Assembly (NCBI GenBank): GCA_018609055.1
Contig: JABAYJ010000009.1
Span: 183,761 to 247,760 of the forward strand
DNA from: Flavobacteriales bacterium
Lineage (GTDB): Bacteria; Bacteroidota; Bacteroidia; Flavobacteriales_D; CAJJDF01
Direction of reading: 5' to 3'
Length of the DNA stretch: 64,000 nt
Shown: in pieces, positions 7,577 to 16,540 of the stretch
Position numbering within the stretch: position 1 is the stretch's first letter
Layout of the letters: every line of letters starts with the position of its first letter
Notes under the pieces: generated by a model
What the model was told of the DNA's origin: nothing
The model's database searches: none
What the model saw: only the letters and a program-made list of their open reading frames with translations
Position numbers and translations under genes: made by a program

Positions 7577-9427
7577 TTAATAGTTACCTAATTCATTTAA
7601 TTGCAATGCGTATAGTCTAGCTGTTACTTTTGCTGTATTCGCTATTTTCTCAGCTAATTCTCTGTTCATTAATGGATGGTTAAGTGCTTTCTCTAGGTTG
7701 TGAAAGTGGTTTTCATCTGCTACACCATGATAAGTAAAAAACGAAACTTGGTCATCTTTTAAATTCAACTGTTTCTGAATCATTTCTCCCCAATAAGCAG
7801 CTAATCTTTTCCCGATTCCTTCAATAATAAACATGGAGCCAAGCAAGTCAATAGGGTTCGATTTACTGGCTTGCTGAAACATAAAGGAAGTAAGAGCAAT
7901 TGTTCCAATATTTTTTTTCCCCGTTCTAATAGTTTCAATATTCTCACCCAGATTTTCGTAGTTTTTCTCCAACATTTGATAATCCTTATGCTCGGCAGCA
8001 GTATGTTTTATAAATGCAGAACGGAGCTCAAATATCTCAATATCAATATTGGAAGCTGCTCTAGAAATCCACTGAGAACCATCAATTACTTGTTGTCTTA
8101 AATCGTGAAGCAAGAGTTTATATTTGTCTAAAGTCAAAGTTCCTTCGTGTATGGTTTTTACGATAGGAGTTTTTAATAAACTAGATTCAAACTCAATCCA
8201 AATTTGAGATAACTGGCGAACCAACCATTCCGAAGTTTCGTTTTCTTCTATTATCAATTCTGGAGATTCAATTTCTCTTACAGGAAAAGCTTTGGATGAA
8301 TTCGATTCATCTCCAACTACAGTCAGTTTCATAAAAGAAGTAACAAATCTTCCACTTTCAGGAACCATACACAAGATAGTTTGTCCTGCTTCTAGTTTCC
8401 CCGAATACATCAATTCTTCTAACATGATATAGATAGAAGCTGCTCCTGTATTTCCTTTGGTGGTAAGGTTACTAAACCATTTTTCTTCAGAAATAGAAGC
8501 TCCACCTTTTTCCATTAGTTCCTTAATTGGATTCTTGAAATATTCAGAAGAATAGTGACAACAAAGCCAATCAATTTCTGAAGGAGTAATTTTTCCTTGA
8601 TCTATTAAATTAAAATAGTGTGCCACACCTGTTTTAATCACACTATCCAATTGTCTGATATCTTGTTTTAAGTTAATCGCACCAGCTTTTGAAGCTTCTT
8701 CATAACTTGGGTAATCCAACCAAGTTTGAGTATTATCATCTTTGTTGGTAGTTTTCCCCGTATACATACACAAAGGGTTTGTGTGTGCGTGGGATTTTAA
8801 ATCAATCCATTCTACTTTTAATGATATTCCCTTGGTATTGGGTGCGTCTTCCAATATAAATGCTCCAGCACCATCAGATAGCATCCATCTCAGGAATTCT
8901 GTATCAAAATCTAAGGATTTCACATCTTGTGCTTCAAATCTAGAAGATTTAAATAACCTACTAGCCAATTCACTTCCTACTGAAATTGCTTTATTAGCCT
9001 CTGCTGATTGAACTTGAAGAAATGCATTTTTCAATGCCATAACTCCACTTGCACATACACTTTGGAAGTTGGCAATTTCGCATGGACCCAAATCAGATTC
9101 AGCATGAACCATACTGGCGAATCCCGGAATTGGCAAATCTCCTTGAGTTGTTCCTGTTGCCAAAAAATCTATTTCAGTTCCATTTATTCCTCTTCTGCTC
9201 AATGCTTCTTCAATTGCTTTGGTAGCCAAATTAGAATTTAAGTGAGTTGTTTTTTGCTCCTTATCTAAGGCATAATGCCTTGATTGAATTCCGTTTTGAT
9301 TCAAAATTCGTTCTCGCACTCTGCTTGCATCTCCATTTATTTTCCCCAAATAATCTTCCATTTCTTCATTAGAAATAGGGGAGTTCGGCAAGAATTTTCC
9401 GATACTGGTTATAAATACTTTTTTCAT
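7577..9427 (-). CDS. KAS III-type ketosynthase fused to a heme-oxygenase-like di-iron domain
   Basis: The 616-residue protein has two parts. Residues 1 to about 372 are a thiolase-fold KAS III-like condensing enzyme. Its triad is intact: C125 (SVCASG), H291 (WLCCHYS) and N326 (KGNTGAAS). The opening segment (FLPNSPISNEEMEDYLGKING) recalls the StlD/DarB ketosynthases of dialkylresorcinol and flexirubin pathways, from memory. Residues about 395-616 are helical and end with H567-x3-D571-x2-H574. That fits the HDO superfamily (CADD, UndA, BesC-like) di-iron motif, with E479 or H475 and E536 as further candidate ligands. The start is the ATG at residue 9 of a longer frame, because that frame begins with TTG. 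Likely roles are condensing two acyl units and then an oxidative step (inference). Confidence 0.85.
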   Translation of the reverse strand: MKKVFITSIGKFLPNSPISNEEMEDYLGKINGDASRVRERILNQNGIQSRHYALDKEQKTTHLNSNLATKAIEEALSRRGINGTEIDFLATGTTQGDLPIPGFASMVHAESDLGPCEIANFQSVCASGVMALKNAFLQVQSAEANKAISVGSELASRLFKSSRFEAQDVKSLDFDTEFLRWMLSDGAGAFILEDAPNTKGISLKVEWIDLKSHAHTNPLCMYTGKTTNKDDNTQTWLDYPSYEEASKAGAINLKQDIRQLDSVIKTGVAHYFNLIDQGKITPSEIDWLCCHYSSEYFKNPIKELMEKGGASISEEKWFSNLTTKGNTGAASIYIMLEELMYSGKLEAGQTILCMVPESGRFVTSFMKLTVVGDESNSSKAFPVREIESPELIIEENETSEWLVRQLSQIWIEFESSLLKTPIVKTIHEGTLTLDKYKLLLHDLRQQVIDGSQWISRAASNIDIEIFELRSAFIKHTAAEHKDYQMLEKNYENLGENIETIRTGKKNIGTIALTSFMFQQASKSNPIDLLGSMFIIEGIGKRLAAYWGEMIQKQLNLKDDQVSFFTYHGVADENHFHNLEKALNHPLMNRELAEKIANTAKVTARLYALQLNELGNY

Positions 9428-9531
9428 CTTATATGTATTTTTAAGATTCAATTAACTGTTTGCTAATTTGTTTGTTTTAACTGTTTGGCTTACTCAATTA
9501 ATATTGCCCATTATGGGCTTTCATAATTCTA

Positions 9532-10251
9532 TTATTTTTTAATCAAGGAATAAAGTCTGTCCATTAATCCTGATGCAAAGCCAAAATTTTGTTTGCCTTT
9601 GCTGTGATGTTCATTGTGTTTTGTGCCAAATATTAGGCTTTGCATTCCTTTTCCGTTCCCAAACCTGTAGTTACAATGTCCAGAGTAGTTTAGTAAAATA
9701 CTTGTAAGTGGATAAATACCTATTGCTAAAGGTGCAAAAGGAATGAAAGGACAAATACAAAGTGGAACTGTGCTCAGTAATAGTGCTTCGATCCAGTGAA
9801 AACTATAAACTGAATAAACAGTTGGAACTACTGATTTGTGGTGAACTTTATGCACATATTTCAACATAAAGGGAATGTGCATCATTCTATGAACTACAAA
9901 AAAGTGCAGTTCATTAAATACATTTAAAAAGATAACTCCAAACAAGATATTGATGAAACTATTGTCCAAAAGTTCTATCTGACCTGTTCTTACCAAATAG
10001 ATAACTGGAATTCCCGAGAGGCCAAAAATTATTAATGAAACAAAAGAATGTTTTATCTCCGTTTTTAATTGATTTTTAGGAAGCTTACGAGATACAATTT
10101 TGTTAGCTAAACCTTTTTTTTCTAGTTGTTTGCATGCCCAAAGAAAACAGGGTCCAAGAATAAAATAGAGAACAACAAAGTAACCAAAAGTAAGTGCGAA
10201 CACTTCTAAGTAACTTGCTTCTTGTAATATGTAATGAATACTTTTTCCCAT
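9532..10251 (-). CDS. Sterol desaturase/fatty acid hydroxylase superfamily protein
   Basis: This 239-residue integral-membrane protein has the eight-histidine pattern of the superfamily: H121-x3-H125 (HRMMH), H134-x2-H137-H138 (HKVHH), H191 and H212-x2-H215-H216 (HNEHH). Four or so hydrophobic segments anchor it. Relatives hydroxylate or desaturate acyl chains, sphingoid bases, sterols and carotenoids with a di-iron centre. It is the first gene of the cluster. The gap of 104 bases to the ketosynthase fusion holds a small GCCCAT/ATGGGC hairpin at 9506-9518. The substrate is not determined by sequence, but the neighbours point to a fatty-acyl-derived chain. Confidence 0.88.
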   Translation of the reverse strand: MGKSIHYILQEASYLEVFALTFGYFVVLYFILGPCFLWACKQLEKKGLANKIVSRKLPKNQLKTEIKHSFVSLIIFGLSGIPVIYLVRTGQIELLDNSFINILFGVIFLNVFNELHFFVVHRMMHIPFMLKYVHKVHHKSVVPTVYSVYSFHWIEALLLSTVPLCICPFIPFAPLAIGIYPLTSILLNYSGHCNYRFGNGKGMQSLIFGTKHNEHHSKGKQNFGFASGLMDRLYSLIKK

Positions 10252-10307
10252 CTTTTTTTGTTGTTAATCAAAGATGAGAAAAATAGTTGAGAAAGAAAAT
10301 TTAAATT

Positions 10308-10387
10308 ATTTAATTTAATGACGTTATTTCTAGCTCATTTTTTGCTTAAAGTAATGATAGTCAATGTCTAAAATTTAATTTAATGAC
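10308..10387. repeat. Two 15-base direct repeats upstream of the lipid-type cluster
   Basis: ATTTAATTTAATGAC occurs at 10308-10322 and again at 10373-10387, 65 bases apart. Similar T-rich bases and a TAG follow each copy. They lie in the 180-base gap before the hydroxylase gene, downstream of the stop of the MORN/TonB gene. Spacing near six helical turns would suit a repeated regulator site. Chance is possible in such AT-rich DNA. Confidence 0.45.
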
Positions 10388-10431
10388 ATCATTATTTTAG
10401 TCGTTACTAAAGAGTTTGTTCGGTAATAATT

Positions 10432-11307
10432 CTAAATAGAGAATCTTACAGGGATGTAATAAGTGAATTCCTCTAATCTATTGTGCATTTTACCAGGAAT
10501 CATTTCCTTGATTAATTTACACACTCTAAGAGCTTCGTCATCTAACTTTCCATATCCACTTGATAAGAAAATTTCATGTTCAGTTACTTTCCCGTCTTTA
10601 CCAATACTTACTTTAATTATAGCCAAACCTTCATGCCCTTTAGATTTTTCTGTTCTAGGGTATTTCAAGTTTTCTTTCATGAAGTCTTTGTAGAAGTCAT
10701 CATCCTCAGAATACTTTGGTGGAGTTGTTAAACTTCTTCTTTCGTCTACTCTACTTCCGTCTTCGTTATAAAATTTGAAATCAATTAATTCTCCTCCTTC
10801 ATATTTTTCTTTGGCACTTAATTCACCCGATTCAAAATAAAATTTCCAAGTTCCAGTTCCTTCATCATTAATAAAGTCTCCCTCATTATTCAATCCTCCT
10901 TCTTCGTAGTAATCTTTCCAGTGTCCTGTTCTTTTACCTTTTTGAGTGTACTCTCCTTCTTGGCTTAAGTTTCCATTGTCGTACCACCATGTCCATTTTC
11001 CAACAGCTTTGTTTTTAAGGTATTTACCTTCCATTTCCTTTTCACCATTCTCGAAATAGTAACTAAAATCACCCGATCTTTTCTTGTATTTTTTATCGCT
11101 ATAAACTCCAGTCATTTGTATCTGTCCATCTATAAAGTAATCCTTTACACCATATTGCTTCTTTGCAATCTTAAAAGATTTTCTGTAAAACTTAGCATAT
11201 TTTTTACTCACCACATTCCATGATTCAGTGTAGTAAGTTGTTAGTGTATCTTGAGAAAAACTCCCTAAATAAGTAAAAAGGGCTAAGGCTAAAAGTAATT
11301 TTTTCAT
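10432..11307 (-). CDS. Exported MORN-variant repeat protein with TonB C-terminal domain
   Basis: A signal peptide (MKKLLLALALFTYLGSFSQ) leads a 291-residue protein. Residues about 60-190 contain repeated YwqK/MORN-like units of the form GxWxxYxxxGxLxxEGxY (GKWTWWYDNGNLSQEGEY, GHWKDYYEEGGLNNEGDF, GTGTWKFYFESGELSAK). The C-terminal 85 residues resemble a TonB C-terminal domain (YPRTEKSKGHEGLAIIKVSIGKDGKV). This architecture is common in Bacteroidota periplasmic proteins of unknown role. It lacks the usual TonB N-terminal anchor, so it is unlikely to be a canonical energy transducer. Confidence 0.82.
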   Translation of the reverse strand: MKKLLLALALFTYLGSFSQDTLTTYYTESWNVVSKKYAKFYRKSFKIAKKQYGVKDYFIDGQIQMTGVYSDKKYKKRSGDFSYYFENGEKEMEGKYLKNKAVGKWTWWYDNGNLSQEGEYTQKGKRTGHWKDYYEEGGLNNEGDFINDEGTGTWKFYFESGELSAKEKYEGGELIDFKFYNEDGSRVDERRSLTTPPKYSEDDDFYKDFMKENLKYPRTEKSKGHEGLAIIKVSIGKDGKVTEHEIFLSSGYGKLDDEALRVCKLIKEMIPGKMHNRLEEFTYYIPVRFSI

Positions 11308-11845
11308 TCTTTGTTTTGGTATCTAATTCGTTAATAGTAGTTTAAAATAATATAAAATTGCTAAAATTCAAAAAAAAGTGATTACAAATATGCATTAAAG
11401 TTTCATTTTAAATTGTAAAATCTAAAATGATATTTGTCACCTAATTTTAACATCAAGTTAAGTTAAATTAATTGATATTTCAATTCAAGAAAGTGATACA
11501 AAGTATGAGAAGAACACTGCAATGGAATTAGGGATTCATGAGGCTATTTATGAAGCGATCAAAGATCAGAATTCGGAACTAGCAGTAAAATGTATGGAAA
11601 ATCACTTCGCTCAACTCCACTGCATGGTAAGCTTTCAAGACTTGTTCAATGGCTAAGATGTTAATTGAAGAATAGTGAAAGTAAAATAGAAATTAATTCT
11701 ATTTTCGAAAAATTTACATAGATATTCATCATATTTTAATTCTGGTATGAATTCCTCTTTTTGTATTTGGGCCACAAAATTGACATTTTCCAATATCAAT
11801 TAATTTTCATTATTCTTTTCAGCAAATTTTATATAATCTTGCATT
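11308..11845. other. 538-base gap without an intact gene
   Basis: The gap lies between two minus-strand genes. It holds the regulator fragment listed separately and a perfect inverted repeat, AAAATAGAA/TTCTATTTT, at 11683-11705. The rest is AT-rich and shows no frame I would call coding. On the minus strand a tiny open stretch near 11720-11795 has a CxxC motif (GKCQFCGPNT) but no start and only about 25 codons. Confidence 0.6.
11462..11656 (+). pseudogene. C-terminal remnant of a GntR/FadR-type (FCD) regulator
   Basis: A plus-strand frame of 64 codons runs from a stop at 11459 to a TAA. Its only ATG is at 11522. The translation includes ELGIHEAIYEAIKDQNSELA followed by VKCMENHFAQL, which matches the end of FCD ligand-binding domains (H..I..AI...D...A...M..H). 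No winged-helix DNA-binding part lies upstream, where the sequence is stop-rich. It is best read as debris of a deleted transcription factor. The family call rests on one short motif. Confidence 0.4.
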
Positions 11846-14137
11846 TTACTCCTTCATCAAATTATCAACCAAGAAATAAGTCATTTTATTAAACAAATGT
11901 AGCCTTGTTGTTCCTCCATAAATTCCATGATTTTTGTTTGGATAAACAAACATTTCAAAGTCTTTATTTTCGGCTACTAGTGCAGTTACCATTTCATAAG
12001 TGTTTTGCGGGTGAACGTTATCATCTCCACCACCATGTACAATTAGGAACTTACCTTTCATTTTCTTAACATGGTTAATTGGCGAATTATCGTCATATCC
12101 ATCAGCATTTTCTTGAGGAGTTCTCATAAAACGCTCTGTGTACACATTGTCATAATATCTCCAGTTTGTAACTGGTGCAACAGCAATTCCTGCCTTAAAA
12201 TAATCAGCTCCTTTAGTTATACAAAGTGAAGCCATATAACCTCCGTAACTCCATCCTTGGATTCCAATATTGTCTCCATCAGCATAAGGTAAACTTCCCA
12301 TATGCTTTGCAGCACTTATTAAATCTTCCGTTTCTAATTTACCTAATTGTAAGTAGGTAGAGTGCTTAAAATCTCTTCCTCTAAACATTGTTCCTCTAGT
12401 TTCTACACATACAACCAAAAATCCTTTTTTAGCTAATAAATGGTGCCACATCATTGTAGTTCCACCCCAAGAGTCTTTCACCACATTGTTTCCAGGACCA
12501 TTATAACCAGTCATAAATACTGGGTACTTTTTGTTCTTGTCAAAATTAGCTGGCTTTATCATCCAAGCATTAAGTTTGGTTCCCTGTCCATTATCAAATT
12601 GAAAAAACTCTTTTTTAGCCAAATTGTATTTCGCCAGTCTAGTTTTAAGTGCTTGATTGTCTTGCAATACTTTTATTTCCTCTCCATTAGCTTTGTGTAA
12701 AGTAATGTATTGAGGTGTATTAGCATCCGAATGGTAATTGATATAATATTTCATCCCTTTGCTAAATGAAGCAGAATTATTCCCTTTTAGAGTCGATAAT
12801 TTCTTCTTTGCTGTAGCATCAGTTTTAATTACAAACAACTCTTGTTGAGTTGGTCCATTTTCTGCAGATAGGTAATAAATTAATCCATTAGCTTCATCAA
12901 TTCCCTTAATTTCAATCACATCCCAGTTTCCTTTGGTGATTTGTTTTTCTTTACCATCAATAGTATTAAGGTAAATGTGGTTGTATCCATCTTTTTCACT
13001 CATCCACAAATAAGTGTTGTTGTCATCCATAAAAGTTAAGTTGTCATGGATGTCAATATAAGTCTTAGCAGTTTCTGTGAAATATGCCTTAGCAATGAAC
13101 GAAGCTTTTTTCTGAGGTCTGTCTTGAACACAGTAAACCATCATTAACTGAAGGTTGTTTTGTAATCTATTTAGTTTAGTAATTGATAATTGGCTAGGGC
13201 TTTTAGTCCAATTTATTCTTGGAATATAATATTCTTCTTTTTGATCAATAATATTAACCGGAGTTGAAGATTGTGTTGGAATATCATAAACATGAACACT
13301 TATTTTAGAGTTGTCTTCTCCAGCTTTAGGATATTTAAATCTGAACTCTTCTGGATAAAGTGTTCCGTAATAATCTAAATGGAATTCTTTTACATCCATT
13401 TCATAAAACTTCCAATAGGCAAGTTTAGTCCCGTCAGAGTTCCATTCGAATCCTTTGTGGAACCCAAATTCTTCTTCGTAAACCCAATCAGTAGCTCCGT
13501 TTATTATTTCATTTATTTTTCCATCTTGAGTTATCTGAATCTCTTTTCCTGTTTCGGTATTCACAAAAAACAGATTGTTTTCTCTCACAAACGCTACTAA
13601 ATTTCCAGAAGGTGAAAAATCGGCTAATCTTTGTTTACCAAGTTCTTTATCTGATAATGGAATCGTTTTTTTAGTTTTTAAATCATAGATGTAGTAATAT
13701 GATTTACTTGATCTTCTATAAATCGACTCTTGCTCAGTTGCAATTAATACTTTCTGTTCATCAGCACTAAACTCATACGCATCAATAGGAATTGGTTTTC
13801 CGTCTTCATCTTTCAAATCCATAAAAGTTAGTATCGTACTTACTTTTTCGTAGGTTTTGTATGAATACTTATTTATTTCTGGTCCCATTTCGCCATTGTC
13901 CATTGCAGTAAAATGTTCTCCATCATTCATTGAACTAACTCCCCTGACTGATTTTCCGTAAAACTCTCCTGAATACCAAATAAGGTCATTGGTTAATTCC
14001 TTTTCATCTGGATTAGTTGCAGAATCAAAGATAGATTCTGTATCCGGGTTGACTTTCGCTTTTGTTTCGGTTTTCTTTGCCGAGCAAGAAAGTGAAATTG
14101 CTATTAATGGAATTATATAAAAGTATTTGGTAGTCAT
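11846..14137 (-). CDS. Dipeptidyl peptidase IV-type S9 peptidase, lipoprotein
   Basis: This 763-residue exopeptidase has a lipoprotein signal (IAISLSC, Cys18), so it should be anchored facing the periplasm or outside. The N-terminal two thirds form the DPP IV beta-propeller (WVYEEEFGFHKGFEWNSDGTKLAYWKF, with the Glu pair region that binds the substrate amino end). The C-terminal alpha/beta hydrolase carries Ser630 in GWSYGG, Asp706 in DDNVH and His737 in KNHGI. The family cleaves X-Pro or X-Ala dipeptides from peptides, fitting a peptide-feeding lifestyle. It appears monocistronic. Confidence 0.92.
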   Translation of the reverse strand: MTTKYFYIIPLIAISLSCSAKKTETKAKVNPDTESIFDSATNPDEKELTNDLIWYSGEFYGKSVRGVSSMNDGEHFTAMDNGEMGPEINKYSYKTYEKVSTILTFMDLKDEDGKPIPIDAYEFSADEQKVLIATEQESIYRRSSKSYYYIYDLKTKKTIPLSDKELGKQRLADFSPSGNLVAFVRENNLFFVNTETGKEIQITQDGKINEIINGATDWVYEEEFGFHKGFEWNSDGTKLAYWKFYEMDVKEFHLDYYGTLYPEEFRFKYPKAGEDNSKISVHVYDIPTQSSTPVNIIDQKEEYYIPRINWTKSPSQLSITKLNRLQNNLQLMMVYCVQDRPQKKASFIAKAYFTETAKTYIDIHDNLTFMDDNNTYLWMSEKDGYNHIYLNTIDGKEKQITKGNWDVIEIKGIDEANGLIYYLSAENGPTQQELFVIKTDATAKKKLSTLKGNNSASFSKGMKYYINYHSDANTPQYITLHKANGEEIKVLQDNQALKTRLAKYNLAKKEFFQFDNGQGTKLNAWMIKPANFDKNKKYPVFMTGYNGPGNNVVKDSWGGTTMMWHHLLAKKGFLVVCVETRGTMFRGRDFKHSTYLQLGKLETEDLISAAKHMGSLPYADGDNIGIQGWSYGGYMASLCITKGADYFKAGIAVAPVTNWRYYDNVYTERFMRTPQENADGYDDNSPINHVKKMKGKFLIVHGGGDDNVHPQNTYEMVTALVAENKDFEMFVYPNKNHGIYGGTTRLHLFNKMTYFLVDNLMKE

Positions 14138-14260
14138 TTGCGTTTTTATTTTGTGAAAAACGAATATAATGAATTTCAGTAATTACAGTGGTTTTCTTGC
14201 TATGATAAATTCTTTTTTATTTGTGTAGATAAATCATAGATAGTTAGGTGATTTTTTATT

Positions 14261-14268
14261 TATATTTG
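14261..14268 (+). promoter_or_regulatory. Probable -7 promoter element for feoAB
   Basis: TATATTTG matches the Bacteroidota -7 consensus TAnnTTTG exactly and lies 19 bases before the feoA GTG. I see no good TTG at the expected -33 distance, which could mean activator dependence. No clear Fur box was recognised. Confidence 0.45.
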
Positions 14269-14287
14269 TTCTAAATAAGAATAAGGA

Positions 14288-14503
14288 GTGAAATTATCTA
14301 ATTGCCAAAATAATACCCAGTATACAGTTAAAGAAGTAATAGAGTGCGACTTTGATTGTAAGTTAATGGAATATGGAATAATTCCGGGAGCCAATGTGTT
14401 GGTATTAAACAAAGCACCATTTAATGGTCCTGTTTACTTATCTATTGGGACTCAAAGAATTGCTATCCGTAAAGAAGAGGCATCATACATTGTTTTGGAA
14501 TGA
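14288..14503 (+). CDS. feoA: Ferrous iron transport protein FeoA
   Basis: This cytoplasmic SH3-like protein of 71 residues has the FeoA pattern: a short beta-rich domain with LMEYGIIPGANVLVLNKAPFNGPVYLSIGTQRIAIRKEEA. FeoA binds the FeoB cytoplasmic side and supports Fe(II) uptake. The start is GTG, preceded closely by AAGGAG. An ATG start would not give a full domain. It overlaps feoB by ATGA, so translation is coupled. Confidence 0.88.
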   Translation: MKLSNCQNNTQYTVKEVIECDFDCKLMEYGIIPGANVLVLNKAPFNGPVYLSIGTQRIAIRKEEASYIVLE

Positions 14504-16539
14504 AAAATTTAAAAGTCTCTCTTATTGGAAACCCAAATGTGGGTAAAACAACCTTGTTTAATAGGTTGTGTGGGGTGAACCAAAAAACTGGTAATTATCC
14601 TGGAGTAACCGTAGATAAAAAATCAGGAAAATTTAAACACCTCGATTATCAAATAGAAGTAACCGATTTGCCTGGATTTGATAGTATTTACCCTAAATCA
14701 TTAGACGAAGAATTAGTAGTTAATTTTTTAAAAAACAACTCTGGTACCGATAAAATAAACAAGGTTGTTTTTATTGCTGATGGAACAAATATCAAGAAGA
14801 ACCTTTACCTATTATCTCAAATTAAAGATTTAGGATATGACATTGTGTTGGCAATAAACATGATTGATATTGCTAAAAGAAAAGGAATATTAATAGATAC
14901 AGAATACCTTTCTAAGGAATTTGGAATTCATGTGGTCTCTATTTCAGCTCGAAAAGGTGATGGAATTGATGAGCTTAAGTCAGCACTTTTATTAGATTCA
15001 CCTGCGCCAAAGTCCGAAGAGCATAGATATTTAAAGCCCGAGAATCGTAAAATTCTTCAGGATTATGTAGAAAAAATTGGAGCTAAAAATTCCTATCAAA
15101 CTTTTTTGAGTATTACTCAAGACAATGCATTGCCTGAAGTTTCTGTAAAAAAATGGAAATCCGAAGAAGCAATTTTAAGATATCAATATGTAAGGGAAAT
15201 TCTTGCCAATGGAATTAAGATTGATAAATCTTTGGCGAATGATGTTACTTCTAAATTGGATAATGTACTGATGCATAAAGTATGGGGTTACCTCATATTT
15301 GTTGGAGTTTTACTGGTTATTTTTCAATCGGTTTTTTCTCTTGCATCATATCCTATGGGTTGGATAGAACAATTTTTCTCCTGGTTTCAAGGTTCTGTTC
15401 AGTCTGTTTTATCACCAGGTAGTTTCACCAGTTTTATTACCGAAGGATTAATTCCTGGATTAGAAGGCGTAATAATATTTGTTCCTCAAATTGTTATTCT
15501 CTTTTTCTTTTTCGCCCTGCTAGATGAAAGTGGATACATGAACCGTATCATTTTCTTGATGGATCGTGTGATGCAGAAAGTAGGAATGAGTGGAAAAAGT
15601 GTAGTTCCTTTAATATCAAGTTTCGCCTGTGCTGTGCCAGCAATTATGGCTACAAGAACTATCGAAAACAAAAGAGAAAGACTTATAACTATTATGGTAG
15701 CTCCTTTGCTTACTTGTTCGGCAAGACTTCCTGTTTATACAATTCTTATAGGATTGTTAGTTCCAGATACCAAAGTATTGGGATTTGTGAGCGTGCAAGC
15801 ATTGATATTACTTGCAATGTATTTATTAGGTGTAATTACTTCTGCAATAGCTGCTTTGGTTTTTAAATTCATTATTAAAAATAAATACCGAAGTTTTTTT
15901 ATTACCGAAATGCCAAGATATTTACTTCCAAGTATGAAGAATGTAGTATTCACCATTTGGGAAAATACCAAAGCATTTGTTTGGAATGCAGGTAAGATAA
16001 TTGTTGCCGCTTCTATTATTCTTTATGTTTTGGGAACCAATGGAGGAGAACGATTTAAGAACTCAGAGGAATATGTGTTAGCCGAATACCCTAGTTTAAC
16101 CGAAGACGAACAGTCTACTAAAATTTCTTCTTATGAGTTGGAACATTCTTATTTGGGTATGATGGGAAAATCTATTGAGCCAGCTATTGAGCCTCTTGGT
16201 TACGATTGGAAGGTAGGAATTGCACTGATAAGTTCAATTGCAGCTAGAGAAGTGTTTGTGGGAACTATGTCTATAATTTATAGTATTGATTCAGAAGAGG
16301 ATTTATCTATCATGCAAAAACTCGAAAAAGAGACCAATAGCAATACTGGGAAACCAACTTTTAATTTCGCCACTTGTATCTCTTTATTATTGTTTTATGC
16401 CTTTTCATTACAATGTATGAGTACCATTGCCGTTACTTATAAAGAAACTAAATCTTTTAAGTGGACAAGTATTCAATTCGTTTACATGACAGCACTGGCT
16501 TATATAGTTTCATTCATAGCTTATCAATTACTTAGTTAA
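14500..16539 (+). CDS. feoB: Ferrous iron transporter FeoB
   Basis: This inner-membrane Fe(II) transporter has 679 residues. Its N-terminal G domain has G1 GNPNVGKT (10-17), G3 DLPGF and G4 NMID, followed by a helical GDI-like region. The membrane part begins around residue 255 and holds two Gate-type regions (CAVPAIMATRTIENKRERL with MVAPLLTCSARLPVY, and a second half with SSIAAREVFVGTMS). Uptake of Fe(II) points to growth phases with low oxygen or acidic microsites. The next gene is the small Cys-tailed partner. Confidence 0.95.
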   Translation: MKNLKVSLIGNPNVGKTTLFNRLCGVNQKTGNYPGVTVDKKSGKFKHLDYQIEVTDLPGFDSIYPKSLDEELVVNFLKNNSGTDKINKVVFIADGTNIKKNLYLLSQIKDLGYDIVLAINMIDIAKRKGILIDTEYLSKEFGIHVVSISARKGDGIDELKSALLLDSPAPKSEEHRYLKPENRKILQDYVEKIGAKNSYQTFLSITQDNALPEVSVKKWKSEEAILRYQYVREILANGIKIDKSLANDVTSKLDNVLMHKVWGYLIFVGVLLVIFQSVFSLASYPMGWIEQFFSWFQGSVQSVLSPGSFTSFITEGLIPGLEGVIIFVPQIVILFFFFALLDESGYMNRIIFLMDRVMQKVGMSGKSVVPLISSFACAVPAIMATRTIENKRERLITIMVAPLLTCSARLPVYTILIGLLVPDTKVLGFVSVQALILLAMYLLGVITSAIAALVFKFIIKNKYRSFFITEMPRYLLPSMKNVVFTIWENTKAFVWNAGKIIVAASIILYVLGTNGGERFKNSEEYVLAEYPSLTEDEQSTKISSYELEHSYLGMMGKSIEPAIEPLGYDWKVGIALISSIAAREVFVGTMSIIYSIDSEEDLSIMQKLEKETNSNTGKPTFNFATCISLLLFYAFSLQCMSTIAVTYKETKSFKWTSIQFVYMTALAYIVSFIAYQLLS

Positions 16540-16540
16540 T

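Noticed and set aside
9428..9451. An extended ketosynthase-fusion start with eight more residues
   Set aside because: The codon is TTG, and an ATG follows at the normal KAS III start (MKKVFITSIG).
11683..11705. AAAATAGAA/TTCTATTTT inverted repeat as a terminator
   Set aside because: The stem is almost wholly A-T and would be weak. No intact gene ends just before it on the plus strand.
11720..11795. Minus-strand stretch with a CxxC motif (GKCQFCGPNT) as a small zinc protein
   Set aside because: There are only about 25 codons after a stop, with no start codon, and no promoter or conserved neighbour.
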